Shown here: positions 1-7,981 of the stretch, in pieces
Layout of the letters: each line of letters opens with the position of its first letter
Numbering within the stretch: position 1 is the stretch's first letter
Assembly: GCA_964345925.1 (NCBI GenBank)
Contig: CAYFSP010000011.1
Location: forward strand, 1 to 42,984
Reading direction: 5' to 3'
Length of the DNA: 42,984 bases
DNA from: Miniphocaeibacter sp964345925
GTDB taxonomy: Bacteria; Bacillota; Clostridia; Tissierellales; Peptoniphilaceae
Made by a program: the position numbers and the translations under genes
Notes under the pieces: generated by a model
Databases searched by the model: none
What the model saw: the letters and a program-made list of their open reading frames with translations, nothing else
Told to the model about the DNA's origin: nothing

Positions 1-98
1 TTCCTTATAGAATAGGAAATCACCGTTCTTTTTACAAGGTAATAGACAATGAAGAAAAAGCACAAGAGATTTATAAAAAAATAGAAATGCTAATTTAG
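1..98 (+). CDS. C-terminal tail of an unidentified protein (partial)
   Basis: An open frame enters from the left edge in the frame of base 3 and ends at TAG 96-98, giving about 31 residues that end in EKAQEIYKKIEMLI. The tail is charged and looks like a C-terminal helix. I do not recognise the family. The stop codon lies inside the hairpin shared with the convergent gene to the right, which supports this being a genuine gene end. Function cannot be stated from so short a piece. Confidence 0.5.
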   Translation, partial: PYRIGNHRSFYKVIDNEEKAQEIYKKIEMLI

Positions 99-107
99 CA
101 TTTCTAT
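81..107 (-). terminator. Intrinsic terminator between convergent genes
   Basis: A perfect 12-bp inverted repeat (81-92 with 96-107, loop 93-95) is followed, reading on the minus strand, by a run of seven T. On the plus strand no T-run follows, so it mainly serves the minus-strand gene. Both convergent stop codons (96-98 plus, 92-90 minus) sit within the hairpin. Confidence 0.8.
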
Positions 108-1313
108 TACATAATCCAATGAATCGTTTTTACTGTTTAATTTTATTTCCGGGTAGGTTCCTATTTCAGAATTTATAGAAAATTCTTCGTTAACACCCAT
201 TCCTACAGGCATATTTAAAAGAAAACCACTTTTAGGTAGTTTTATAAAAGCATTACTTAAATTTACACCATTACCTTTTGTAAATTGGCCAACTGTTGTA
301 GCGAAATTAGTAATATTTGAAAATTGACTTAGAAAATCTCCTGCATTTGCAGTATTTTCATTTTGTAGTAAATAAATTTTTCCTTTAAATTTCGATTTAT
401 GATTTTGTTCTATTCTAATATTATAGTTCTTATATATTGGGAAAGTATCCAAATCAAAATCTTTAAAATTATCCTTATTTAAATCGGATGATTTTGAAAA
501 ATCTTTGTCTATAACAATATCTGAAATTGAATCATAATAATTTAAAAATTCTGAATAATTTTCATTTCTCTCCAGTATTGTCGATTTTAAAACCAATGTA
601 TTGTTAGCTAATGGTACAATAATATTTTTCAAGGCATATTGAATTGATATTCCCTTATTTTCACGTATATCAATGATTAAATGGGAATAGTCACCAATGC
701 TGTTTAAAAAGTTGTTTATGGCTTCACCATCTTTTTTTACAAATAGAGGATTGAAATCGTTAATTTTCATATAGGCAATTTTATTTTCAGTAACTATATT
801 CATTTCTAAGCCGCTGCTAATTTTTTCGGAATCGGTATTATCCTTATATTCTTTGTATCTTAAAACAGTCTTATCATCATTTAAAGCATTAAGCCATGGT
901 GAGTTTTTATAGTCACTAAAGTATTTTTTATACATATAATAACGATCACCATTGATTAAAAATAAATTGCTTTGTTTAAAGTTATTTAAAAATTCTACTA
1001 AAGTTTTTTCATAACCGATGTCATCTTCAGTATTTGATATTAATTTACTATATTTTGATTCTAAATCATTTAAATTGAAATTGGACTTACTCTCATTAAT
1101 TTTTAAGTAGGGATAGTCATTTTTCAAAACTCTCACCAAGTAGTTAAACTCTTCAATTTTTTCATCCTTAGTCAATTTAGATAAATTATTTTTATTATCC
1201 GAGTTACCATTAAATACACTATCTGTTGTAAAGAACAAAATAAGATATGGTACAAGGATAATAAAGGCTAGAACCGAATAAAATATAGATCGTTTTCTTT
1301 TCTTTCCATTCAT
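90..1313 (-). CDS. S41-peptidase-like membrane-anchored protein, catalytic Ser apparently absent
   Basis: About 407 residues. An N-terminal Lys/Arg-rich stretch is followed by one hydrophobic segment (signal anchor), so the rest is probably outside the cell. The C-terminal half has the marks of an S41 (C-terminal processing / tricorn-like) peptidase core: a strand ending in LIIDIRENKG and later KGKIYLLQNENTANAGDF. In active members the latter motif carries the catalytic Ser (SAS-A-SE type); here Asn takes that place, and no clear Lys sits at the usual GK position. It may be a non-catalytic relative or a very diverged enzyme. Start chosen at ATG 1313-1311 because GGAG lies 8 bases upstream; the upstream in-frame ATG at 1334 has no ribosome binding site. 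Confidence 0.6.
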   Translation of the reverse strand: MNGKKRKRSIFYSVLAFIILVPYLILFFTTDSVFNGNSDNKNNLSKLTKDEKIEEFNYLVRVLKNDYPYLKINESKSNFNLNDLESKYSKLISNTEDDIGYEKTLVEFLNNFKQSNLFLINGDRYYMYKKYFSDYKNSPWLNALNDDKTVLRYKEYKDNTDSEKISSGLEMNIVTENKIAYMKINDFNPLFVKKDGEAINNFLNSIGDYSHLIIDIRENKGISIQYALKNIIVPLANNTLVLKSTILERNENYSEFLNYYDSISDIVIDKDFSKSSDLNKDNFKDFDLDTFPIYKNYNIRIEQNHKSKFKGKIYLLQNENTANAGDFLSQFSNITNFATTVGQFTKGNGVNLSNAFIKLPKSGFLLNMPVGMGVNEEFSINSEIGTYPEIKLNSKNDSLDYVIEMLN

Positions 1314-1404
1314 AATTATCTCCAATATTTTCATATAATTTATTTATATAATAAGGTTTTGATGCTATCATTATACTATAAAAAATGTAAATAGATAAAT
1401 AAAG

Positions 1405-1434
1405 TTGACAATATTTTATTTAATAGATTAATTT
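1405..1434 (+). promoter_or_regulatory. Probable sigma-A promoter of the ferritin operon
   Basis: TTGACA at 1405-1410, then 18 bases, then TAATTT at 1429-1434. The -35 is perfect and the -10 is weak. It lies about 50 bases before the first ferritin-like gene and in the only gap upstream of it. Confidence 0.45.
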
Positions 1435-1487
1435 ATAGAAATATGGGGTATTATCTTATAGATGATTAAATTAGATTGGAGGGGAAG

Positions 1488-1970
1488 ATGAGTAAAAAAA
1501 CAATTAAAAAGGCGAAAAAACTAGTTAATTATAATTTAAATAATTATTTATATTACAGATCGCTTAGATTATGGACCAATGCAAAAGGATGGCAAGGCTT
1601 TTCCAAATTGCTGGATAAACAGGCTGAGTTTAGCATTGGAGACTCGGAAAAAATCGAAGGATTTCTATCTGAATTAGGTATCGATATAGAATATGATAAA
1701 TTGGATAAAATAGAAAAAAATATCGATAATTTAGATGATATAGTAAAAATGGTTTTAAAAACTGAAGAGGAATTATTAAAAGAATATGAAGAAGTGGTTT
1801 CATTGGCTAGAGAAGAAGAGGAAATTGAATTGGAAATATTCTTCAGTGGTTTGGCTATGAATCAAAAAAAGGTAGTTTCCTACATTAAGCCGTTAACTAT
1901 CAGAATGAATAGAATAAATGGTTCAATAAACGGACTTTATATTTTTAATGGAGAGCTGTATAATATATAA
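1488..1970 (+). CDS. Ferritin-like protein with degraded ferroxidase centre
   Basis: 160 residues, aligning along its length with the intact ferritin directly downstream. Shared landmarks are the early Trp pair (W29, W35), a Gly after the second Trp, and the C-terminal block RINGSINGLYIFNGEL versus RINGDISGLYILNNEL. Aligned to the neighbour, ferroxidase ligand E17 is Asn16, E50 is Ser49, H53 is Asp52 and E130 is Val129; only E94 (E93 here) and Q127 (Q126 here) remain. It is therefore unlikely to oxidise iron by itself. It may be a structural subunit mixing with the active ferritin, by analogy with eukaryotic light chains (inference). Start ATG 1488 follows GGAGGGG; the frame extends upstream to a TTG that overlaps this site and is not the start. 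Confidence 0.75.
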   Translation: MSKKTIKKAKKLVNYNLNNYLYYRSLRLWTNAKGWQGFSKLLDKQAEFSIGDSEKIEGFLSELGIDIEYDKLDKIEKNIDNLDDIVKMVLKTEEELLKEYEEVVSLAREEEEIELEIFFSGLAMNQKKVVSYIKPLTIRMNRINGSINGLYIFNGELYNI

Positions 1971-1986
1971 TCGAGGGGGATTTAAA

Positions 1987-2499
1987 ATGGATAATAAAAA
2001 ATTATTGGATAATATGAACGAACAGTATAACTTTGAGTTAGAATCAGCTTATATTTATAAGGCTATGGCTTTATGGTGTGAAATCAACAATTGGGATGGT
2101 TACGCACATTTTTATTATATGCAAGAAGAAGAGGAATTAATGCATGCTGATAAATTTAGAGCATACTTACTAGAAGTTGGTTACCCTGTAAAATTAAAAG
2201 CTATTGGTGAACCACAAAGTGAGTTTAAATCATTACAGGAAACATTTGAAATAGCATATAATCATGAAAAAATTGTTACTTCAAGAATAAGAAAACTTTA
2301 TAAAGAGGCAAGAGAAGTAGATGATTTTGCATCAGAAAGTTTCATATCATGGTTTGTAACAGAACAAGTAGAAGAAGAGGATAATTTCTCAGGATATATA
2401 GAAAGACTTAAGAGAATTAATGGAGATATTTCAGGACTTTATATATTAAATAATGAATTATCTCAAAGACCATCAGTTAGCAATGAAAATCAAGAGTAG
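1987..2499 (+). CDS. ftnA: Ferritin, iron storage
   Basis: 170 residues, the usual length for bacterial non-haem ferritin. It oxidises Fe(II) and stores the mineral in a 24-subunit cytoplasmic shell. The diiron ligands fall at the same numbers as in E. coli FtnA: E17, E50, H53 (EELMH), E94 (NHE), Q127 and E130 (TEQVEE). Start ATG 1987 follows GAGGGGG at a good spacing, right after the stop of the degenerate paralog, so the two are co-transcribed and probably co-translated. The end overlaps the start of engB. Confidence 0.9.
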   Translation: MDNKKLLDNMNEQYNFELESAYIYKAMALWCEINNWDGYAHFYYMQEEEELMHADKFRAYLLEVGYPVKLKAIGEPQSEFKSLQETFEIAYNHEKIVTSRIRKLYKEAREVDDFASESFISWFVTEQVEEEDNFSGYIERLKRINGDISGLYILNNELSQRPSVSNENQE

Positions 2500-3088
2500 T
2501 AGACTTGATACAATTGCAGCAACTTTAATACAGTATCCAGAAGAGAATTTGCCGGAAATTGCATTTGCTGGACGTTCCAATGTAGGAAAGTCCAGCTTTA
2601 TAAATGCAGTAATAAATAGAAAAAATTTAGCGAGGACTAGTTCTAAACCTGGAAAGACAAGAACTGTAAATTTCTACAATGTAAATGAGGAATTTCGACT
2701 TGTGGATTTACCAGGTTATGGATATGCATCTGTATCTAAAAGCGAAAAGGATGTATGGGCTAAAATAATTGAAACATACTTGAATAATCGTAATAATCTA
2801 TATGAGACAATACTCGTTGTAGATATTAGACATAAGCCAACGGCTAACGATATTCTAATGTATGAATGGATATTATCCTTTGGATTTACTGGATTTGTTA
2901 TTGCCAACAAAGCTGACAAAATATCAAAATCAAAATATCAGAAAAATATTGCTGAAATTATCAAGACTTTAAAAATAGAAGATAAGGATTTGGTAATACC
3001 TTTTAGTTCTGAGAAAAAAATAAATATTGAATTAATAAGAGATCAAATAGAAAATATAATAAAGTTTGGTTCAGGTTTTGAAAATTAA
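2483..3088 (+). CDS. ysxC: Ribosome-biogenesis GTPase YsxC/EngB
   Basis: 201 residues from ATG 2483. It is an essential GTPase for large-subunit assembly in bacilli. G1 is GRSNVGKS, the switch region has PGKTRTVNFY, G3 is DLPGYGYA, G4 is NKAD, and a G5-like SSEK is near the end. The start MKIKSS matches the usual EngB N-terminus; ten further upstream codons are open but unlike the family. It overlaps the ferritin gene by 17 bases and has no clear ribosome binding site, so translational coupling to ferritin is likely. Pairing engB with ferritin rather than lon/clpX is unusual. A perfect hairpin terminator follows. Confidence 0.9.
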   Translation: MKIKSSRLDTIAATLIQYPEENLPEIAFAGRSNVGKSSFINAVINRKNLARTSSKPGKTRTVNFYNVNEEFRLVDLPGYGYASVSKSEKDVWAKIIETYLNNRNNLYETILVVDIRHKPTANDILMYEWILSFGFTGFVIANKADKISKSKYQKNIAEIIKTLKIEDKDLVIPFSSEKKINIELIRDQIENIIKFGSGFEN

Positions 3089-3115
3089 AAAACAGCTATA
3101 TACATAGCTGTTTTT
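3088..3115. terminator. Bidirectional terminator between engB and rubredoxin
   Basis: A perfect 12-bp stem (3088-3099 with 3104-3115) has a 4-base loop, with an A-run on the left and a T-run on the right. It can end transcription from both convergent genes. Confidence 0.9.
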
Positions 3116-3126
3116 ATTATTATTAA

Positions 3127-3288
3127 TTACTCTTCAACTTCGAACATGTCTTTTCCAGCACCACAAACTGGGCAAACCCAATCTTCTGGAAGATCTTCAA
3201 AAGAAGTTCCTGGAGCTATTCCTCCATCTTCATCACCTTCTGCTGGATCATAGACATAACCACAAGGTTGACATACATATCTTTGCAT
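3127..3288 (-). CDS. Rubredoxin
   Basis: 53 residues on the minus strand. It has the two iron-binding knuckles CQPCGY (Cys6, Cys9) and CPVCGA (Cys39, Cys42), and the typical middle YDPAEGDEDGGIAPGTSFEDLPEDW. It is a small cytoplasmic one-electron carrier, used in many anaerobes to feed superoxide reductase, rubrerythrin or flavodiiron proteins. AGGAGG lies just upstream of the ATG, and a TATAAT box lies at 3327-3322 on the minus strand. The gene is complete and of normal length. Its nearness to ferritin fits an iron/oxidative-stress setting, but it is transcribed from its own strand and is not in that operon. Confidence 0.96.
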   Translation of the reverse strand: MQRYVCQPCGYVYDPAEGDEDGGIAPGTSFEDLPEDWVCPVCGAGKDMFEVEE

Positions 3289-3405
3289 AATACTCCTCCT
3301 TTCACTAATCCCTACAAGTCTATTATACCCGAAAAAAAGAATCTAAACATAAAATAATAATTTATTTTTTTATGTGATACTTTATCAAGATAGGGTAAGA
3401 ATATA

Positions 3406-3801
3406 ATGGTGAGGAAGATGTATATATTTGAAGACTGTGTTTACAGTACAGTATTAAATGTAAATGAGATGGCTAAAAGAACAGTTGAAAAATTAGCTAT
3501 TTATTTTAATAATGATGAATTAATATATAATTTAAGATTGATTATTACAGAGCTTGTTGTTAATGGCGTTGAACATGGAAATATGGGAGACCTTAACAAG
3601 AAGGTTTATCTTTGTGTTACCCTAAAACGGGATAAAATAATAGTAAGGGTAAGAGATCAAGGCCAAGGTGTTGACTTTGAGTTAAATGATACTTTGGTAA
3701 ATATGGAAAAAACATGTGGCAGGGGACTTTTTATAGTAAATAAATTATGTAATAATTTAGAAATAAACAAAAATGAAATAGTAGCAGAATTATTAATATA
3801 A
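3406..3801 (+). CDS. RsbW-like ATP-binding protein (HATPase_c_2, anti-sigma kinase type)
   Basis: 131 residues forming one GHKL ATPase fold: N-box ELVVNGVEHGN, G1 box VRDQGQGVDF, G2 box CGRGLFIV. Anti-sigma serine kinases of the RsbW/SpoIIAB type have this layout and phosphorylate a STAS-domain antagonist. No sigma factor or STAS gene is adjacent, so its partner is unknown. A second in-frame ATG at 3418 follows GAGG too closely; the start at 3406 is preceded by AGGG at a longish spacing, so the exact start is uncertain by four codons. Confidence 0.75.
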   Translation: MVRKMYIFEDCVYSTVLNVNEMAKRTVEKLAIYFNNDELIYNLRLIITELVVNGVEHGNMGDLNKKVYLCVTLKRDKIIVRVRDQGQGVDFELNDTLVNMEKTCGRGLFIVNKLCNNLEINKNEIVAELLI

Positions 3802-3871
3802 TTTGCTTCTATTTTTTTTGTTTGTTTAGTGATATACTTGTTAAGTTAGAAATTTAGAGGAAGATGATAAA

Positions 3872-5701
3872 ATGACATTAAAAAATAATATAAGAAATAT
3901 AGCGATAATTGCCCATGTTGACCATGGTAAAACAACATTAGTAGATGGATTACTAAAATCCAGTGGAATATTTAGAGAAAATCAAGAAGTTGAAGATAGA
4001 GTTATGGACAATAACGATATAGAGAAGGAAAGAGGAATTACGATTCTTTCCAAGAATACAGCAATAAATTATAAAGATTATAAAATCAATATAATAGATA
4101 CGCCAGGCCATGCTGATTTTGGTGGAGAAGTAGAGCGTGTTCTAATGATGGCAAACGGAGTTGTGCTAGTAGTAGATGCTTTTGAAGGACCAATGCCACA
4201 GACTAAATTCGTATTAAAAAAAGCTTTTGAGTTGAATTTACCTACAATTGTATGTATAAATAAAATAGACAGAGCTGAAGCTAGACCAGAAGAGGTAATT
4301 GACGAAATACTGGATTTATTTATTCAGTTAAATGCAGGAGAGGAGTATTTAGAATCTCCATTTATATTTGCATCGGCTAGAGAGGGATTTGCAACAAAGG
4401 ATTATAACGTAGTAACTGAAGATATGTCGCCGTTATTAGATACTATAGTAGAATATATACCAGCTCCAGAAGGAAATGAAGAAGAGCCGTTTAAACTATT
4501 AATATCGACAACTGATTATAGTGAATACGTTGGTAGAATTGGTATTGGTAAATTGGAATCAGGTAAAATTTCAGTACATGATAACGCATATATTGTAAAT
4601 TATAACGATGAAACTGTTAATCAAAAAATATCCATAAGTAAGATATATGAATTTGAAGGTTTAAACAGGGTGGAAGTGCAAGAGTCTACAGCGGGAAATA
4701 TAGTAGCTGTTACTGGAGTTGAAGGAATAAGTATAGGTGATACAATTTGTTCTGAAGAGGACGTAAAACCACTTCCGTTTGTAAAGATATCTGAGCCTAC
4801 ACTTTCTATGAACTTTATAGTTAATAATAGTCCATTTGCTGGAAGAGAAGGAAAGTATGTTACAAGTAGACAGATTAGAAATAGACTTTTTAAAGAACTT
4901 GAAACAGATGTTAGTTTAAGAGTAGAGGAAACAGGAACTACAGATGCCTTTAGAGTAAGTGGTAGAGGTGAACTTCACCTTTCTGTACTAATTGAAAATT
5001 TACGAAGAGAAGATTATGAATTCCAAGTGTCAAAACCGGAAGTTCTTTATAAGAGAGATGAAGATGGTAGACTTTTAGAACCTATAGAGGATGTTACAAT
5101 AGATGTTGATGAAGAATTTGTAGGAACTGTAATAGAAAAACTAGGAAAGAGAAAAGCTGAACTAGTGAATATGAAACCATCACAAGGTGGTTACACAAGA
5201 TTGGTATTTGAAATACCTACTCGAGGTTTAGTTGGTTATAGACAGGAGTTTATTTCAGATACAAAGGGAAGTGGAGTAATCAACTCAGAATTCAAGGAGT
5301 ATTCACCATTTAAAGGAGAAATTCCTAGAAGGAGTACAGGATCAATAATTTCTTTTGAAACTGGAACATCCACGGCTTATGGCTTAAACGCAGCTCAAAG
5401 TAGAGGTGTATTGTTTATAGGACCAGGGGAAGAAGTTTACGAGGGTATGGTAATCGGTTCTAATCCTAAAGGGTTAGATATTGAGGTAAATGTTTGCAAG
5501 AAGAAAGCGCAAACCAATATAAGATCCTCTTCAGCCGATGAAGCTTTAAGGCTATCTCCTCCAAAAAAAATGAGCTTAGAAGAGCTGTTGGAATTTATAG
5601 AGGAAGATGAATTAGTTGAAATTACCCCTAAAAATTTCAGATTGCGAAAGAAAATATTAAATACGGATAAGCGATATAAATCTAAAAAATACAACAAATA
5701 A
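3872..5701 (+). CDS. typA: Translational GTPase TypA/BipA
   Basis: 609 residues, the normal size. It is a ribosome-binding GTPase of the EF-G/LepA group involved in 50S assembly and stress growth. G1 is AHVDHGKTT near residue 14, switch II DTPGHADF, G4 NKID, followed by domains II, III, V and the BipA-specific C-terminal domain (SRGVLFIGPGEEVYEGMVIG). RBS AGAGGAAG precedes ATG 3872. It is monocistronic: a terminator overlaps its stop codon. Confidence 0.95.
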   Translation: MTLKNNIRNIAIIAHVDHGKTTLVDGLLKSSGIFRENQEVEDRVMDNNDIEKERGITILSKNTAINYKDYKINIIDTPGHADFGGEVERVLMMANGVVLVVDAFEGPMPQTKFVLKKAFELNLPTIVCINKIDRAEARPEEVIDEILDLFIQLNAGEEYLESPFIFASAREGFATKDYNVVTEDMSPLLDTIVEYIPAPEGNEEEPFKLLISTTDYSEYVGRIGIGKLESGKISVHDNAYIVNYNDETVNQKISISKIYEFEGLNRVEVQESTAGNIVAVTGVEGISIGDTICSEEDVKPLPFVKISEPTLSMNFIVNNSPFAGREGKYVTSRQIRNRLFKELETDVSLRVEETGTTDAFRVSGRGELHLSVLIENLRREDYEFQVSKPEVLYKRDEDGRLLEPIEDVTIDVDEEFVGTVIEKLGKRKAELVNMKPSQGGYTRLVFEIPTRGLVGYRQEFISDTKGSGVINSEFKEYSPFKGEIPRRSTGSIISFETGTSTAYGLNAAQSRGVLFIGPGEEVYEGMVIGSNPKGLDIEVNVCKKKAQTNIRSSSADEALRLSPPKKMSLEELLEFIEEDELVEITPKNFRLRKKILNTDKRYKSKKYNK

Positions 5702-5725
5702 AAAGGCTGAATTAAGCCTTTTTTT
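5700..5725 (+). terminator. Intrinsic terminator of typA
   Basis: Stem AAAAAGGCT / AGCCTTTTT (5700-5708 with 5715-5723), 6-base loop, T-run to 5725. Confidence 0.85.
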
Positions 5726-5796
5726 ATTATAATGAAAAATATAGATATAAAATAAACCATATACCTGATGATAAAAATCAACATTTAAATAAACTA

Positions 5797-5825
5797 TTGC
5801 TTTACTTAATAAAAGTTGATATTAT
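5797..5825 (+). promoter_or_regulatory. Sigma-A promoter of fhs
   Basis: TTGCTT at 5797-5802, 17-base spacer, TATTAT at 5820-5825, about 36 bases before the start codon. An imperfect inverted repeat (ATCAAC near 5778 and GTTGAT at 5815-5820) brackets the -35; its role is unknown. Confidence 0.55.
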
Positions 5826-5861
5826 AGTAAATGTAGATAAATATAACTAGGAGGCTATTTA

Positions 5862-7532
5862 ATGAAAACAGATGTACAAATTGCTCAAGAAGCAAAGATG
5901 GATGAAATATTAGAAGTAGGCAAACGTTTAGGCATTGGAAAAGATGACTTATATTTATATGGTAACTATAAGGCTAAAATAGACCTAGGATTATTAGAAA
6001 GATTACAAGACAGGAAAGATGGAAAGTTAATTCTTGTTACAGCTATAAATCCTACTCCTGCAGGAGAGGGTAAAACAACTGTGAACGTTGGTTTATCAAT
6101 GGGGCTAAACAGAATAGGAAAATCATCAATTTCTGCTTTAAGAGAACCTTCTTTAGGACCAAGCTTTGGTGTTAAAGGTGGAGCAGCTGGTGGTGGGTAC
6201 GCTCAAGTTGTACCAATGGAAGATATTAATATGCACTTTACAGGTGACTTCCATGCAATAACAACAGCTCATAACTTAATATCAGCATTACTTGATAACC
6301 ATTTACAACAAGGAAATGTATTAGGAATTGACCCAAGAAGAATTCTTTGGAAAAGAGTTCTAGACATGAATGATAGAGCGTTAAGAAATATCGTAGTTGG
6401 ATTAGGTGGAAAACCAAATGGTGTTCCAAGAGAAGACGGATTTGATATTACAGTTGCTTCAGAGATTATGGCTATACTATGCTTAAGTACTAGTTTAGCA
6501 GATTTAAAAGAGAGAATTGGTAATATATTAGTAGCTTATAGCTATGATGGAAAACCAATATACGCTAAGGATTTACAAGCACAAGGAGCAGTAGCATTAG
6601 TAATGAAGGATGCTATAAATCCTAACTTAGTACAAACATTAGAAAATACTCCAGCTATATTACATGGTGGACCATTTGCAAATATTGCTCACGGATGTAA
6701 CTCAGTAGTAGCTACAAAAATGGCTATGAAACTTTGTGATTACACAGTTACAGAAGCAGGATTCGGTGGAGACTTAGGAGCAGAGAAATTCTTTGATATT
6801 AAATGTAGACTAGGTGGAATAACTCCAGATGCAACAGTTGTTGTAGCAACAGTTAGAGCATTAAAACATCACGGTGGAGTTGCTAAAGCTGACTTGGGTA
6901 CAGAGAACTTAAAGGCTTTAGAAGAAGGATTTAGTAACTTGGAAAGACATATAAAGAATATGTCTAGCTACGGTATACCTGTGGTAGTTGCAATAAACAA
7001 ATTCCCAACAGATACAGAAGCAGAAGTTCAATTGCTTAAAGACTTGACTACAAAAGCTGGTACAGTTGCAGTAATCTGTGATGTATGGGCAAAAGGTGGA
7101 GAAGGTGCTATGGAATTAGCAGAAGTTGTTGTAGACAAAATTGAAAACAACGAAAACAATTTCCACTTCCTATATGATGATGAGAAATCAATAGCTGAAA
7201 AAGTAGAAGCTGTAGTTACTGGTATATACGGTGGAGATGGTGTTGATTTTACAAGTAAAGCTAAAAAGAAATTACAAGAAATTTCTGACTTAGGTCTTGA
7301 TAATTATCCAGTTTGTATGGCTAAAACTCAATATTCTTTCTCTGATGATCCTAAATTATTAGGAGCACCAACTGGTTTTACTGTTACAGTTAGAGATTTA
7401 AGGGTATCAAGAGGAGCAGGCTTTATAGTTGTATTAACAGGTGATATAATGACTATGCCAGGCTTGCCAAAAGTTCCAGCTGCTAATAATATTGATGTAT
7501 TAGAGTCAGGAGAAATAGTAGGCCTATTCTAA
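5862..7532 (+). CDS. fhs: Formate--tetrahydrofolate ligase
   Basis: 556 residues, the usual length. It makes 10-formyl-tetrahydrofolate from formate, THF and ATP in the cytoplasm, supplying one-carbon units for purines and, in acetogens, the Wood-Ljungdahl pathway. The P-loop is TPAGEGKTT, followed by the family block REPSLGPSFGVKGGAAGGGYAQ (split by positions near residues 87-110), and the C-terminal PGLPKVPAANNIDV. RBS TAGGAGG precedes the ATG. It is followed after 15 bases by a TrpR-like gene in the same transcript. Confidence 0.97.
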   Translation: MKTDVQIAQEAKMDEILEVGKRLGIGKDDLYLYGNYKAKIDLGLLERLQDRKDGKLILVTAINPTPAGEGKTTVNVGLSMGLNRIGKSSISALREPSLGPSFGVKGGAAGGGYAQVVPMEDINMHFTGDFHAITTAHNLISALLDNHLQQGNVLGIDPRRILWKRVLDMNDRALRNIVVGLGGKPNGVPREDGFDITVASEIMAILCLSTSLADLKERIGNILVAYSYDGKPIYAKDLQAQGAVALVMKDAINPNLVQTLENTPAILHGGPFANIAHGCNSVVATKMAMKLCDYTVTEAGFGGDLGAEKFFDIKCRLGGITPDATVVVATVRALKHHGGVAKADLGTENLKALEEGFSNLERHIKNMSSYGIPVVVAINKFPTDTEAEVQLLKDLTTKAGTVAVICDVWAKGGEGAMELAEVVVDKIENNENNFHFLYDDEKSIAEKVEAVVTGIYGGDGVDFTSKAKKKLQEISDLGLDNYPVCMAKTQYSFSDDPKLLGAPTGFTVTVRDLRVSRGAGFIVVLTGDIMTMPGLPKVPAANNIDVLESGEIVGLF

Positions 7533-7547
7533 TAGAGGAGTGATATC

Positions 7548-7877
7548 TTGTCGAATGAGTCTAAATTAAAAAACAAAAAATTTGATGAATTTTTCGATGC
7601 TGTCTTAATGTTAAAAGATAAAGACGATTGTTATAAATTTTTTGAAGATGTATGTACCATTAGGGAATTACATTCAATAACACAAAGGCTAGAAGTAGCA
7701 AAATTGCTAAAAATAAGAAAAACTTATAATGAAATCGAGAAAGAAACAGGAGCATCAACAGCTACAATAAGTCGAGTTAATAGAAACTTGAACTATGGTG
7801 CTGAAGGCTATGAACTTGTTTTAGATGAATTAATTGCAAGAGATTTAGCAAAGAAGAAGAAAAAAAATAGCAAGTAG
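7548..7877 (+). CDS. TrpR-like YerC/YecD family DNA-binding protein
   Basis: 109 residues starting at TTG 7548 behind AGAGGAG. The core CTIRELHSITQRLEVAKLL followed by a helix-turn-helix with TGASTATISRVNRNL is typical of the YerC/YecD branch of the TrpR superfamily. Members are putative repressors of unknown ligand; there is no sign of tryptophan genes here. The C-terminus is a Lys-rich tail. It shares a transcript with fhs and is closed by a strong terminator. Confidence 0.85.
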   Translation: MSNESKLKNKKFDEFFDAVLMLKDKDDCYKFFEDVCTIRELHSITQRLEVAKLLKIRKTYNEIEKETGASTATISRVNRNLNYGAEGYELVLDELIARDLAKKKKKNSK

Positions 7878-7908
7878 AAAATATAGGCAGAATTGCCTAT
7901 ATTTTTTT
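7878..7908 (+). terminator. Intrinsic terminator of fhs-yerC
   Basis: Perfect 12-bp stem around the loop GAAT (7878-7889 with 7894-7905) with a T-run to 7908. Confidence 0.85.
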
Positions 7909-7981
7909 GCATTTAAATAGTGTAAACTAAGACTGTATAGAACATATTATATAATTAAAATAAATGGGAAGGTTAGGGAAT

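Noticed and set aside
5437..5784. Minus-strand ORF opposite the end of typA
   Set aside because: Lies antisense to a well-conserved coding region and its terminator; hydrophobic, with no ribosome binding site or family match.
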